This document shows positions 44,526-53,574 of a DNA stretch of 64,000 nucleotides, in pieces. The DNA comes from JALYLC01 sp963743275 (GTDB taxonomy: Bacteria; Actinomycetota; Thermoleophilia; Gaiellales; JALYLC01). The first letter of the stretch is position 1. The number at the start of each line of letters is the position of its first letter. Location of the stretch: positions 558,001-622,000 of the forward strand of contig CAVUPB010000002.1 of assembly GCA_963743275.1 (NCBI GenBank). The letters run 5' to 3'. Both the position numbers and the translations under genes were made by a program. Under the pieces are notes generated by a model, which saw only the letters and a program-made list of their open reading frames with translations, was not told the origin of the DNA and did no database searches.

Positions 44526-45316
44526 CCCAGGCCGAGCGCGTTCAGGTGCTTGCAGGCGCGCGCCATGGCCGCATCGACCTCGGCGAGCGGCGGCCACGGC
44601 TCGCCCTGGAACTCGATCTCGACCGAGAGCGGGCCGGCGTAGCCGCCGGACTCGAGGATGCCGAGCACCGCGGCGAAGTCGACCGTGCCGTCGCCGGGCG
44701 CCGGGAAGTCCCAGTTCGCCTTGCCGCCGCGGTGATCCTTGAGGTGCACGTTGGCGAGGTAGGGCACGACCTGGGCGAGGTCGTCGACGGCCTTGACGTC
44801 GCCGTAGAACTCGCAGTTGCCCGTGTCGTAGGCGACCTTGATGCGCGGATGGCCGATGCGCGCGAGCAGCGGCAGCGTGAGCGCGGCGCTCGCCATGATG
44901 TCGCCGTGGATCTCGAGCGCGACGTCGACGCCGGCCTCGTCCGCCGCGTTCGCGAGCGCCTCGATGTTGGAGAGGAAGGCGGACTCGTTCTCCTCCTGGC
45001 TCGAATGCCCGCCGATCGCCGTGCTCATGACGGGCAGGCCGTAGTTCGCGCACCACTCGACGGCCTTGATGCCGAGCGCGAGGCCGTCGGTCGTGGTGAG
45101 GTCGGAGTGGCCCGAGAGCACGACGGGCTCGAGGCCGAAGTGCTCGAGGCGCGCGCGCAGCTCGCCCGTGTCGGCATCGAGGTCGACATGCTCGGTCCAG
45201 CCCGCGACCGCGGTCAGCTCGACCGTGCGGTAGCCGGCCGCGGCGATGCCCGCGAGGGCCTCTTCCCGGCCGTAGGTGTGGTACGAGTTCGTGTGCCCCG
45301 CCAGCGCGTTGCGCAT
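44522..45316 (-). CDS. sugar phosphate isomerase/epimerase family (xylose isomerase-like TIM barrel)
   Basis: 264 residues. LEIHGDIMASAALTLPLLARIGHPRIKVAYDTGNCEFYG, VHLKDHRGGKANWDFPAPGDGTVDF and LSVEIEFQGEPW show the metal-binding Glu, Asp, His and Glu of AP-endonuclease-2-type barrels. It probably isomerises or epimerises the product of the coupled Gfo/Idh/MocA enzyme. The gene begins one base after the VOC gene ends. Confidence 0.87.
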   Translation of the reverse strand: MRNALAGHTNSYHTYGREEALAGIAAAGYRTVELTAVAGWTEHVDLDADTGELRARLEHFGLEPVVLSGHSDLTTTDGLALGIKAVEWCANYGLPVMSTAIGGHSSQEENESAFLSNIEALANAADEAGVDVALEIHGDIMASAALTLPLLARIGHPRIKVAYDTGNCEFYGDVKAVDDLAQVVPYLANVHLKDHRGGKANWDFPAPGDGTVDFAAVLGILESGGYAGPLSVEIEFQGEPWPPLAEVDAAMARACKHLNALGLG

Positions 45317-45673
45317 CTAGAACCACCCCTCCTCATCGGGGTTCGCGTACTGCATGAACTCGACGACGGCGCCGCCGATGCGCAGGAAGGCGACCTGGCA
45401 GAAGCCGCCGCCGACCTCGAACGGGCCGAGCAGCAGCTCGTGGCCCTCGATCGCGGCCTGGATGTCGTCGACGCGGTAGGCGACGTGCGGCATGTCGCGC
45501 ACCGGGCCCGTGACCGTCGTGTCCGGCTCGAAGCGCAGGTACTCGACATGGAACGGGTGGTCGCGCGGGCTCGTGACCCACACGCGCGTGGCGTCGACGA
45601 ACACCTCGCCGTCGTGGCGCTCGTCGGTGATGACACCGATGTGGTCGAAGCGTGCGCGTGCGATCCCGTCCAT
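45317..45673 (-). CDS. VOC family (glyoxalase-like) protein
   Basis: 118 residues with the paired beta-alpha-beta3 VOC fold: FDHIGVITDERHDGEVFVDATRVWV and HVAYRVDDIQAAIEGHELLLGPFEV, with metal-ligand candidates His, His and Glu (VVEFMQY). It resembles lyase or dioxygenase-type VOC enzymes. First gene of a three-gene unit with the isomerase and oxidoreductase; divergent from the SDR gene. Confidence 0.82.
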   Translation of the reverse strand: MDGIARARFDHIGVITDERHDGEVFVDATRVWVTSPRDHPFHVEYLRFEPDTTVTGPVRDMPHVAYRVDDIQAAIEGHELLLGPFEVGGGFCQVAFLRIGGAVVEFMQYANPDEEGWF

Positions 45674-45726
45674 CGTCCCTCCCGTCGGTGACTCGCCGGG
45701 ATCTAACCACGTGAGAGGATCCCCGC

Positions 45727-46500
45727 GTGCGCTTCGAGGGCAAGACGGTAGCGATCACGGGCGGCGGGGGCGGCATCGGCAGCGCGCTCGTGCTCCGCTT
45801 CGCCGCCGAGGGCGCCCGGGTGCGCTGCATCGACATCGACGAGGGGCGCGCACGGCGCGCCGCCGAGGCCGCCGGGGACGCCGTCGGGGCCGTCGTCGCC
45901 GACGTCACCGTGGCGGCCGACGTCGAGCGCGCGCTGGCCGGCCGCGTCGACGTGCTCGTCAACAACACGCTCTCGGCGATCGGCGACAACCTCGTCACGA
46001 TCGACGAGGAGTCGTGGCGGCGCGACCTCGACGGCACGCTCACGAGCGCCTACCTCTGCTGTCGCGCCGTGCTCCCCGGGATGATCGAGCGCAAGACCGG
46101 GGCGATCGTCAACGTCGCCTCGGTCAACGGCCTCGGCTACTACGGCAACGAGGCCTACAGCGCCGCCAAGGCGGGCCTGATCAACCTCACGCAGTCGATC
46201 GCCGCGCGCTACGGGCGCCACGGCGTGCGCGCCAACGCCGTCGCGCCGGGGACGATCCGCACGGCGGCCTGGGACGCCCGCCTCGCGCTCGAGCCGGATC
46301 TGCTCACGCGGGTCGCGCGCTGGTACCCGCTGGGGCGCGTGGGGACGCCCGACGAGGTCGCCGGCCCGGTGCTCTTCCTGGCCTCGGACGAGGCCTCGTT
46401 CGTGAGCGGGGCGGTGCTCACGGTGGACGGCGGGCTCACGTCGGGCCAGGTGCGCATGGCCGACGAGCTGCTCGCCGAGAGCCGCGACGCGGAGGTCTGA
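45727..46500 (+). CDS. SDR family oxidoreductase
   Basis: 257 residues. AITGGGGGIGSALVLRFAAEG binds NAD(P); the usual NNAG is VNNTLS; NVASVNGLGYYGNEAYSAAKAGLINLTQS has Ser, Tyr and Lys, and APGTIRTAAWDARL with SGAVLTVDGGLTSG ends the fold. GTG 45727. Divergent from the VOC gene by 53 bases and one base before the deacylase gene, so it is probably part of that operon. Confidence 0.9.
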   Translation: MRFEGKTVAITGGGGGIGSALVLRFAAEGARVRCIDIDEGRARRAAEAAGDAVGAVVADVTVAADVERALAGRVDVLVNNTLSAIGDNLVTIDEESWRRDLDGTLTSAYLCCRAVLPGMIERKTGAIVNVASVNGLGYYGNEAYSAAKAGLINLTQSIAARYGRHGVRANAVAPGTIRTAAWDARLALEPDLLTRVARWYPLGRVGTPDEVAGPVLFLASDEASFVSGAVLTVDGGLTSGQVRMADELLAESRDAEV

Positions 46501-46501
46501 G

Positions 46502-48055
46502 GTGCTCGATCTGTGCTTCCGCGGCGCCCGCGTCGTCGACGGCGCGGGCAATCCCTGGTACCGCGCCGACGTCGGGGTGCGCGACGGCCGCATCGTCGCC
46601 GTCGGGACCGTCGAGGAGCCGGCGCGCCGCACGCTGGCCTGTGACGGGCTGGTGCTGACGCCGGGCTTCATCGACATGCACACGCACTCCGACGTGCAGC
46701 TGCTGGCGCACCCCGACCACGCCTGCAAGGTGCACCAGGGCGTGACGCTCGAGGTGCTCGGCCAGGACGGGCTCGCGCTCGCGCCCGTCGACGACGCCAC
46801 GATGAGGCTCCTGCGCGCGCAGCTCGCGGGCTGGAACGGCGCCGAGCCCGGGCTCGACGACAGCTGGCGCAGCGTGGCCGAGTACCTCGCGCGCTTCGAG
46901 CGCACGACCGCGGTCAACGTCTGCTACCTCCTCCCCCACGCCACCCTGCGGCTGCTGACGGTCGGAGCGGACGACCGCCCGGCGAGCGAGGCCGAGCTCG
47001 ACGCGATGCGGGCGCTCGTGCGGCAGGGCCTCGCGGAGGGCGCGGTCGGGCTCTCGGCGGGCCTCACCTATGCCCCCGGCATGTACGCGAGCGACGACGA
47101 GCTCGTCGAGCTCTGCCGCGAGCTGACGGGCGGCGCCTACTACTGCCCGCACCACCGCAACTACGGCCTGCATGCGCTGAAGGGCTACGCCGACTCGATC
47201 GAGATCGCGCGCCGGGCGGGCGTGCCGCTGCACCTCGCACACGCCCACCTCGGCTTCGCCTGCAACCGCGGGCGCGCGCCCGAGCTGCTGGCGCTGATCG
47301 ACGCCGCGCGCAGCGAGGGCGTGGACGTCACGCTCGACACCTACCCGTACCTCGCCGGCGCGACCTACCTGCACGCCCTGCTGCCGGGCTGGGCGCACGA
47401 GGGCGGCCCCGATGCGACGATCGCCCGGCTGCGCGACCCCGGCCTGCGCGAGCGGCTGCGCTTCGAGCTCGAGGAGCAGGGATCGGACGGCTTTCACGAC
47501 GTCCCCGTCGAGTGGGACAAGCTCGTGCACGACGGCGTCTCGATCGCCGATCTGGCCGCCCGCGAGGGCAAACGGCCGATCGACGTCTACTGCGAGCGCT
47601 GCGCGGAGTCGGGTCTCTCGGCTGCGGGCGTCGTGCATTTCGGCAACGAGGAGAACGTGCGCACGACGATGCAGCACCCCGCGCACACCGCCGGGAGCGA
47701 CGGGATCCTCGTGGGCGAGCGCCCGCATCCGCGCGGCTGGGGCACGTTCGCCCGCTACCTCGCGGTCTACGTGCGCGAGCTCGGCGTGCTCTCGCTCGAG
47801 CAGTGCGTCCGCCACATGACCTCGCTGCCGGCGCAGCGCCTCGGGCTCGCCGACCGCGGCCTCGTGCGCCCCGGGATGGCGGCCGACATCGCGGTCTTCG
47901 ACGCCGGCAGCGTGCGCGACGTGGCCACCTACGAGGACCCGCGGCAGCTCGCGGAGGGCTTCGAGTACGTGGCGGTCAACGGCGAGCTGGTGCTCGACGG
48001 CGGGGTCCACAGCGGCGCCACGCCGGGCCGCGCGCTGCGCCGCACGCCCTCCTAG
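46502..48055 (+). CDS. N-acyl-D-amino-acid deacylase (D-aminoacylase family)
   Basis: 517 residues of the amidohydrolase superfamily. LTPGFIDMHTHSDVQLLAHPDHACKVHQGVTLEVLGQDG has the HxH metal site and the bridging-Cys region, LSAGLTYAPGMYASDDELVEL and CPHHRNYGLHAL follow, and HPAHTAGSDGILVGERPHPRGWGTFARYLAVYVRE is the D-aminoacylase signature with the catalytic Asp. It hydrolyses N-acyl bonds. GTG 46502 has GGAGG at 46490-46494. Neighbouring M20 enzymes suggest a shared amide-hydrolysis pathway. Confidence 0.9.
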   Translation: MLDLCFRGARVVDGAGNPWYRADVGVRDGRIVAVGTVEEPARRTLACDGLVLTPGFIDMHTHSDVQLLAHPDHACKVHQGVTLEVLGQDGLALAPVDDATMRLLRAQLAGWNGAEPGLDDSWRSVAEYLARFERTTAVNVCYLLPHATLRLLTVGADDRPASEAELDAMRALVRQGLAEGAVGLSAGLTYAPGMYASDDELVELCRELTGGAYYCPHHRNYGLHALKGYADSIEIARRAGVPLHLAHAHLGFACNRGRAPELLALIDAARSEGVDVTLDTYPYLAGATYLHALLPGWAHEGGPDATIARLRDPGLRERLRFELEEQGSDGFHDVPVEWDKLVHDGVSIADLAAREGKRPIDVYCERCAESGLSAAGVVHFGNEENVRTTMQHPAHTAGSDGILVGERPHPRGWGTFARYLAVYVRELGVLSLEQCVRHMTSLPAQRLGLADRGLVRPGMAADIAVFDAGSVRDVATYEDPRQLAEGFEYVAVNGELVLDGGVHSGATPGRALRRTPS

Positions 48056-48071
48056 TGTCCTGACACCAACC

Positions 48072-49361
48072 CTAGCCCGCGAGCGCGAGCGCCTCGCGGA
48101 TGCGGTCGAGCGCGCTCAGAGGCGCCATGCCGTAGTGGTAGAGGTCGACGCGGTCGACGCCGGCAGCCTGCGCCGCGCGCAGCTTGGCCGCCAGGTTCTC
48201 GGCGGAGTCGCAGTCGGGCGGCACGGGCCGCAGCGCGGCGACGAGCGCAACCGGGTCCGCAACATCGGGGTCAGACCCCGATGTTGCGGTCCGTGCACGG
48301 TCGGGGTCCGACCCCGAGCGTGCAAGGCTCGCGTAGGCGGCGAGGTCGCCTGCCACACGGGCCGGGTCGGCGGCGTAGGCGATCGCTCCGATCGCCGCTC
48401 CGGCGCGCGCGCAGGCGGCCACGTCGACGCCGTGGCGCCAGGCGATCGTCGGGGCGGCGCCGCCCTGGGGACGGCCGTCCGCATAGCCCTTGACGGCGCC
48501 CGAGGAGTCGAGCAGCTCGAAGCGCGTGCCGTACTCGGCGGTCGCGGCCGCGAGCTCGCCGGCGAGCGTCGCGACCGTCTCGCAGCGCGCGTCCAGCAGT
48601 GCGCCGAGCTGACCTCCGAGCAGATCCGCGGCCTGCTCGCGCGAGAGCTCGGCGCTCGCCTGCGGCGCGTCGCCCGCGAGCGCGCGCTCGACCTCGGCGC
48701 AGGCCCGGCGGCGCAGCTCCGCGGGATCCGCCCCGTGGCGCCGCGCGCCCTCCAGGCAGTGCGCGCAGAAGCAGAGGCCGAGCAGCAGGCGCGCGGCCGC
48801 GCCGAGCTCGACGAAGTAGCGCTCGTGATGCGCGCCGTGCTCGAGGCCGTGGTGGTGCAGCGACTCCGCCAGCACCGAGCCGGCTCCGTGCGCGGCGACG
48901 TCCTCGGCAAGGGCACGGGCGTACGCGCGCACGTCGGGGTTGGCGGGGCACAGCTCGGTCAGGCAGGGGTCGCCGAAGCAGGTCTGCTCGGCGAAGCGCG
49001 GATCGCCGTCCTCGGTCCAGTCGACGTGCAGGAAGACCGTCCAGGCCTGCACGCCGAGGCCGCGCGCGCGGGCCGCGGCGACGAGCTCGGCGAGCGGGTC
49101 GCCGGCCGCCGTCAGCCGGCTCGGGCGCGGCTGCAGCGCAAGGCCGCGCCAGAGCGCGGGATCGGGGCGGAAGAAGATCTCGCCGCCCGGCTGGTAGCGC
49201 AGGCGGCGCGTGCGCGCGTGCGGAAAGAGGTCGCGCGAGGCGTGGTAGGCGGCCGCCATCGTCACGCCTCCGAGCCCGGCGCGGCCCTCGATGTTGTCGA
49301 GCACGGCCGTGAGCCCCTCGTCGGCGAGGTCGCTCGCGAAGCAGAACGCCGCGGTCTTCAC
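48072..49361 (-). CDS. uncharacterised TIM-barrel-like protein carrying an internal repeat insertion
   Basis: 429 residues. KTAAFCFASDLADEGLTAVLDNI, WTVFLHVDWTEDGDPRFAEQTCFGDP, LCPANPDVRAYARALAEDVAAHGAGSVLAESLHHHGLEHGAHHERYF and FCAHCLEGARRHGAD suggest a hydrolase-like barrel, but no known family is recognised. Near the C-terminus the segment RSGSDPD..TSGSDPDVAD is encoded by palindromic repeat copy E (48257-48324), in frame. GTG 49361 overlaps the M20 stop (GTGA), so it is co-translated with that amidohydrolase. Confidence 0.7.
   Translation of the reverse strand: MKTAAFCFASDLADEGLTAVLDNIEGRAGLGGVTMAAAYHASRDLFPHARTRRLRYQPGGEIFFRPDPALWRGLALQPRPSRLTAAGDPLAELVAAARARGLGVQAWTVFLHVDWTEDGDPRFAEQTCFGDPCLTELCPANPDVRAYARALAEDVAAHGAGSVLAESLHHHGLEHGAHHERYFVELGAAARLLLGLCFCAHCLEGARRHGADPAELRRRACAEVERALAGDAPQASAELSREQAADLLGGQLGALLDARCETVATLAGELAAATAEYGTRFELLDSSGAVKGYADGRPQGGAAPTIAWRHGVDVAACARAGAAIGAIAYAADPARVAGDLAAYASLARSGSDPDRARTATSGSDPDVADPVALVAALRPVPPDCDSAENLAAKLRAAQAAGVDRVDLYHYGMAPLSALDRIREALALAG
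48257..48324. repeat. Palindromic repeat copy E, inserted in frame within a gene
   Basis: Two palindromes in tandem: 48257-48289 (arms CCGCAACATCGGGGTC and complement around one A, perfect) and 48294-48324 (arms TGCACGGTCGGGGTC, one mismatch, around one C). They match the GGGGTC-centred blocks of copies A-D and F. The reading frame of the host gene passes through without a stop, giving SGSDPD twice. Confidence 0.85.
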
Positions 49362-50668
49362 GCGACGCCGCACCAGTCGCACAGCGCGAGCGCCACCACG
49401 GTCGCGACCTCGACCAGCTCGTCCACGCCGACGTACTCGGCCGAGGAGTGCGCCTGGGCGAAGTCGCCCGGGCCGTAGAGCACCGCCGGGATGCCGGCCT
49501 CCGCCAGCCACGCGAGGTCGGAGACGGCCTCGAAGCCGCCCAGGCGCGGCTCGCCCGCGACGGCGCGGAAGGCCGCCGAGAGGCCCGTCACGAGCGGGTG
49601 GTCGGAGGCGACCTCGCTGGGCGGGAACGACACGCCCGAGACGCCCCACTCGATCTCGGGCGGGTGCTCGCGCAGCCACGGATCGGCGGCCGCGACGCGC
49701 GCGACGTACTGCTCGAACTCGGCCCGGACGTCGTCGCCGCGCTCGCTCGGGAGGTACTTGAGCGAGAGCCCGAGCGCGCAGTAGTCGGAGAAGTTCGAAT
49801 ACGCGACCATGCCGTTCGGCATGCCGTCGGCGCCGCCGCCGGAGCCGCCCGCGATCACGCCGGGGTTGATCGTCGTGATCCCGCGCGGCATCAGCGGGTG
49901 CACCTTGTGCACCGCCCAGTGGCGCTCGAGCTCGGCGACCGCCGCAAGCAGCTTGACGGCCTTCTCGATCGCGCTCACGGCCTCGCCGCGGCCGCCGGCG
50001 TGCACGGAGCGGTAGCGGACCGCCGAGTGGCCCGTGCGGCCGCGCACCACGACGCGCACCCATTCGAGACCGCCCTCGACCGTGACGATCTCGCGCGCCG
50101 TCGGCTCGAGCACGATCGCCGCATCCGCGCGGTGCCCGCGCGCGAGCGCCGCGCGCGTGCCCGGCCCGCCCGTCTCCTCGTCGACGACCGACTGGAAGAC
50201 GACGTCGCCGGCGAGGCGCACGCCGAGCGCCGCGAGCGCGCGCAGCGCGACGATCCCGGCGGCGATCCCGCCCTTCATGTCGCACGCGCCGCGGCCCCAC
50301 AGCCGGTCGCCCTCGAGCTCGCCGCCCCACGGATCGTGCGGCCACGCCGACGGATCGCCCGCCGGCACGACGTCCACGTGCCCGTTGAGGATCAGCGAGC
50401 GGCCGCCGCCGGCGCCGGCCAGGCGGCCGACCACGTCGTCGCGCCCGGGCAGCGCCTCGAAGCGGTCGACGCGCATGCCGAGCGCCGCGAGGTGCGCCGC
50501 CATGGCGTCCTGGCAGGCCGCCTCCGCCGCGGTCGCGCGCGCCTGCGCGGCGGCATCGACCAGCAGCTTCGGGTTCTCGCTCGCGTGCGCCACGAGCTCG
50601 CGCACGAGCGCGACCAGCTCGTCCCGCCGCCCGGCCACCGCCCCTCGCACCGCCTCGACATCGCCCAT
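49358..50668 (-). CDS. M20 family metallopeptidase/amidohydrolase (ArgE/DapE-like)
   Basis: 436 residues. LILNGHVDVVPAGDPSAWPHDPWGGELEGDRLWGRGACDMKGGIAAGI supplies the metal His and bridging Asp; VVDEETGGPGTRAA has the catalytic Glu pair; VLEPTAREIVTVEGGLEWVRV and GPGDFAQAHSSAEYV the remaining ligands. It deacylates N-acyl amino acids or related amides. ATG 50668 follows a TAGGAT box by eight bases on the minus strand. It ends in DWCGVA, as does the second M20 protein at 55440-56756. Confidence 0.92.
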   Translation of the reverse strand: MGDVEAVRGAVAGRRDELVALVRELVAHASENPKLLVDAAAQARATAAEAACQDAMAAHLAALGMRVDRFEALPGRDDVVGRLAGAGGGRSLILNGHVDVVPAGDPSAWPHDPWGGELEGDRLWGRGACDMKGGIAAGIVALRALAALGVRLAGDVVFQSVVDEETGGPGTRAALARGHRADAAIVLEPTAREIVTVEGGLEWVRVVVRGRTGHSAVRYRSVHAGGRGEAVSAIEKAVKLLAAVAELERHWAVHKVHPLMPRGITTINPGVIAGGSGGGADGMPNGMVAYSNFSDYCALGLSLKYLPSERGDDVRAEFEQYVARVAAADPWLREHPPEIEWGVSGVSFPPSEVASDHPLVTGLSAAFRAVAGEPRLGGFEAVSDLAWLAEAGIPAVLYGPGDFAQAHSSAEYVGVDELVEVATVVALALCDWCGVA

Positions 50669-50676
50669 GGCCGGCG

Positions 50677-50682
50677 ATCCTA
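50677..50682 (-). promoter_or_regulatory. -10 box of the M20 gene
   Basis: Minus-strand TAGGAT (within TATAGGAT) ends eight bases before ATG 50668. The 166-base divergent gap also holds the promoter of the transporter operon, for which TTGACG at 50735 and TATGGT at 50767 are visible but spaced too far apart (26 bases) to call. Confidence 0.35.
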
Positions 50683-50834
50683 TAGCGGAACGGGTCGGTC
50701 GCCGGAGAGCGAACCGCTGCGCGAGATCCGTCGATTGACGGACTACCCGCGGCCCGAAAAGGAGTGTATGGTCGGCCGATCCGCGGGATCCCCGCCGCGG
50801 GAGGGAACTGGCTGCGATACGCCGGAGGAGACAC

Positions 50835-52144
50835 ATGGAGAACCGCTTGGACACGCCGTCGAGCGAGCGAAGCGCGCTCTCGCGCCGCGGATTGCTCGGA
50901 GCCGCAGGCGCCACCGGGCTGGCAGCGGGCATGCTGGCCACCCCCGGCCTGGCGAGCGCGAGCACGCGCCGCCGCACGGCCGGCAGCGAATTCACGGTCG
51001 GTTGCTCCTTCCCGCTGACGGGCCCCCTGGCCTCGGACGGCGAGCAGATGAAGAACGGCGTCACGCTCGCGGCGGACGAGATCAACGCCGCCGGTGGCAT
51101 CGCCGGCAAGCAGATCAAGCTCTCGATCGTCGACACCGACGTCACCGACCCGGCGAAGATCAAGACCAGCCTGCAGAAGCACGTCAACGACAAGGTCGAC
51201 GCGCTCTACGAGGGCTACCTGATCCAGTGGCCGGCCTCGATGGACATCAAGGCGAACTACGGCGCACCGTCGCTGAACGCCTCGACGTCGATCGACCAGG
51301 TCAAGCAGATCCAACAGCTCGGCCAAGTACGGGAACATCTTCCAGATCGACCCGCCCGAGTCGTACTACGGCCTCGGCTTCCCCGGCTTCCTGAACAACC
51401 TCAAGAAGTCCACCAAGTGGAAGCCCGCAGAACAACCAGATCTTCATCGTCGAGGGCGACTCGGTCTACTCGCAGACGATCTCGAAGTTCTGCCAGCAGC
51501 AGGCGCCCAAGGAAGGCTGGAAGATCAAGGGCGTCAAGAAGGTCACGAGCGGCGCGGCCGACTGGTCGCCCTCGGCCAAGGCCGCCAAGGACTCCGGCGC
51601 CTCCGTCGTGATGGTCACGCACTTCGCACCGGACGACCTCGCCAAGTGGACGAAGGCGTGGGCCGCCAACCCGGGCAAGGCCGTCGTCTACCTGCAGTAC
51701 GGGCCGTCCATCCCCGCCTACCTGACGCTGGCCGGCAAGGCCGCCAACGGCATCGTCTGGGCGACCGTCACGGGCGTCTACAACGACCCGGTCGGCAAGA
51801 TCTTCCGCGCCGCCTACAAGGCCAAGTTCGGCACAGAGCGCCGGCTTCTCGAACTCGGGCTCCGGGCTACGACGGCATCAACATGCTGGCCCGCGCCTGG
51901 GCCATGACCGGTGACGGCCAGAACTTCAAGGCCAACATCGCCCAGCTCAAGAAGATGATCCACCGCGGCGTCAACGGCGGCTACTGGCTGACGAAGAACG
52001 CCGGCCTCGCCTACCCGGCCCAGACGGCCGACCCGGGCGTCAGCCAGGCGCACCTGTTCTTCCAGATCCAGAACGGACAGCACCACATCATCCAGCCCGC
52101 GCCCTACATCGAGACGCAAGTTCCAGGTCCCGCCGTGGATCTAG
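50835..52144 (+). pseudogene. branched-chain-type ABC transporter substrate-binding protein, multiply frameshifted
   Basis: A twin-arginine signal (SALSRRGLLGAAGATG) leads into FTVGCSFPLTGPLASDGEQMKNGVTLAADEINAAGGIAGKQIKLSIVD, a LivK-type periplasmic-binding fold. Homology then jumps frame five times: extra C at about 51311, A at 51429, A at 51835, G at 51864-51866 and C at 52117. Each is a +1 insertion; removing them gives INSSAKYGNIFQID, KPANNQIFIVEGD, FGTSAGFSNSGSGYDGINM and a natural KFQVPPWI end at TAG 52144. As written, no full protein can be made. It should capture the operon's amide or amino-acid-like ligand. Confidence 0.85.
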
Positions 52145-52166
52145 GCTGAACGGGGTTCATCACGGA

Positions 52167-52890
52167 ATGACCGCGCTCGCCTGCGGCGGCGTCCGCAAGA
52201 CATACGGGGCCTTCGTGGCCCTGGACGACGTCGCCGTCGCGGTCGACGCGGGAGAGATCCTCGGTCTTGCCGGCCCCAACGGGGCCGGCAAGACGACTCT
52301 CTTCGACGTGCTGTCGGGGCGCGTGCGCCCCGACAGCGGCACGGTCACGCTCGGCGACCGCACGATCACCTCGCTCTCGACCCACGGGCGGGCGCGGCTC
52401 GGCCTGGCGCGCACGTTCCAGGCGCCGCTCGTGCCCACCTCGCTGACCGTCGGCGAGACGCTGCGCGCTGCGCGCGACGCCTACAGCCCGCACGTGACGC
52501 CCGACGCGGTGGCGCTATGCACGCGAGCTCGTCGGGCTGGCCGCGCCGGACAGCGCGCTCGCCGGCGGCCTCGACACGCTCGAGCGCCGCAAGCTGCTCC
52601 TGGCCTGCCTGCTGCAGCGCCCGACCAGCGTCCTGCTCATGGACGAGCCGTGCTCGGGCCTGCTGGCCGACGAGATCGACGAGATCGACGCCGTCATCCG
52701 GCGCATCGTCGAGGAGCGCGGCTGCGCCGTCGTCGTCGTCGAGCACCGCCTCGAGCTGCTGTTCGCGATCGCCAAGCGCGTCGTCGTGCTCGACGCCGGC
52801 AGCGTGATCGCCGCCGGCCCCGCGAACGAGGTCTTCGAGCTCCCGATCGTGCGCAAGGCCTACTTCGAGGACGACGGGAGCGAGGCGTGA
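52167..52890 (+). pseudogene. livG: ABC transporter ATP-binding protein LivG-like, frameshifted
   Basis: MTALACGGVRKTYGAFVALDDV and GLAGPNGAGKTTLFDVLSGRV (Walker A) are followed by an extra C at 52515; the next frame continues YARELVGLAAPDSALAGGLD and VLLMDEPCSGLLADEID (Walker B), then VVVVEHRLELLFAIAKRVVVLDAGSV with the switch His. The ABC signature LSxGQ appears only as LDTLERRK, which is odd for an active ATPase. The intact product would be about 240 residues. Its TGA overlaps the next GTG. Confidence 0.82.
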
Positions 52891-53574
52891 CCTCCGCGCT
52901 CGCCGTGCGCGGCCTCTCGGCCGGCTACGGCCCGCTGCAGGTGCTCCACGCCATCGACCTCGACGTGGCCGAGCAGGAGCGCGTCGGCCTGGTGGGCCTC
53001 AACGGCCACGGCAAGAGCACGCTGATGCGCGCGATCGTCGGCCTCGTCGACTGGCGCACCGGCGCGATCCAGTCGGGCGAGCGCGATCTCATGAAGACGC
53101 CGACGCACCGGCTGGCGCGCGAGGGCATCGTCCTGATCCCCCAGGGCGACTCGCTCTTCCCCGGCCTGACGGTGCGCGACAACCTCGACGCCGGCGCCTT
53201 CGCGCCGGCCAACTGGCGCAGGCGCGCCGAGAGCCGCGAGCGCGTCGTGGAGATCTTCCCGCGCCTCGGCGAGCGCATGAAGCAGGTCGTCGGCACGCTC
53301 TCGGGCGGCGAGCGGCGGATGTGCTCGATCGGGCGCGGCCTCATGGCGCGAGGCCCACATCTACCTCGTCGACGAGCCCTCGCTCGGCCTCGCGCCGGGC
53401 ATCGCCGAGACGATCGTGCGCACGCTCTGCAGCCTCGACCTGGGCGGCGGCGCGCTCGTGCTGGCCGAGCAGAACCGCACGCTCCTGGAGGGTCGCATCG
53501 ACCGCATCGTCCGCATCCACGCCGGGGCCGTCGCCGGCATCGAACCCGGAACCCCTGCGCAGGAGCCCGCGTGA
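52887..53574 (+). pseudogene. livF: ABC transporter ATP-binding protein LivF-like, frameshifted
   Basis: LAVRGLSAGYGPLQVLHAIDLDV, LVGLNGHGKSTLMRAIVGLV (Walker A), GIVLIPQGDSLFPGLTVRDNL and GTLSGGERRMCSIGRGLM (signature) are intact up to an extra A at 53351. The next frame gives HIYLVDEPSLGLAPGIAETIV (Walker B) and LAEQNRTLLEGRIDRIVRIHAG. The repaired protein would be about 228 residues. The GTGA overlap links it to livH. Confidence 0.84.

Noticed and set aside
48057..48068. GTGTCCTGACAC between the deacylase and barrel genes as a terminator
   Set aside because: A five-base stem with a two-base loop and no T-run is too weak to call.
50735..50772. TTGACG and TATGGT as a promoter of the transporter operon
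   Set aside because: The 26-base spacing is far from 16-18; one of the two may be real, but the pair cannot be.
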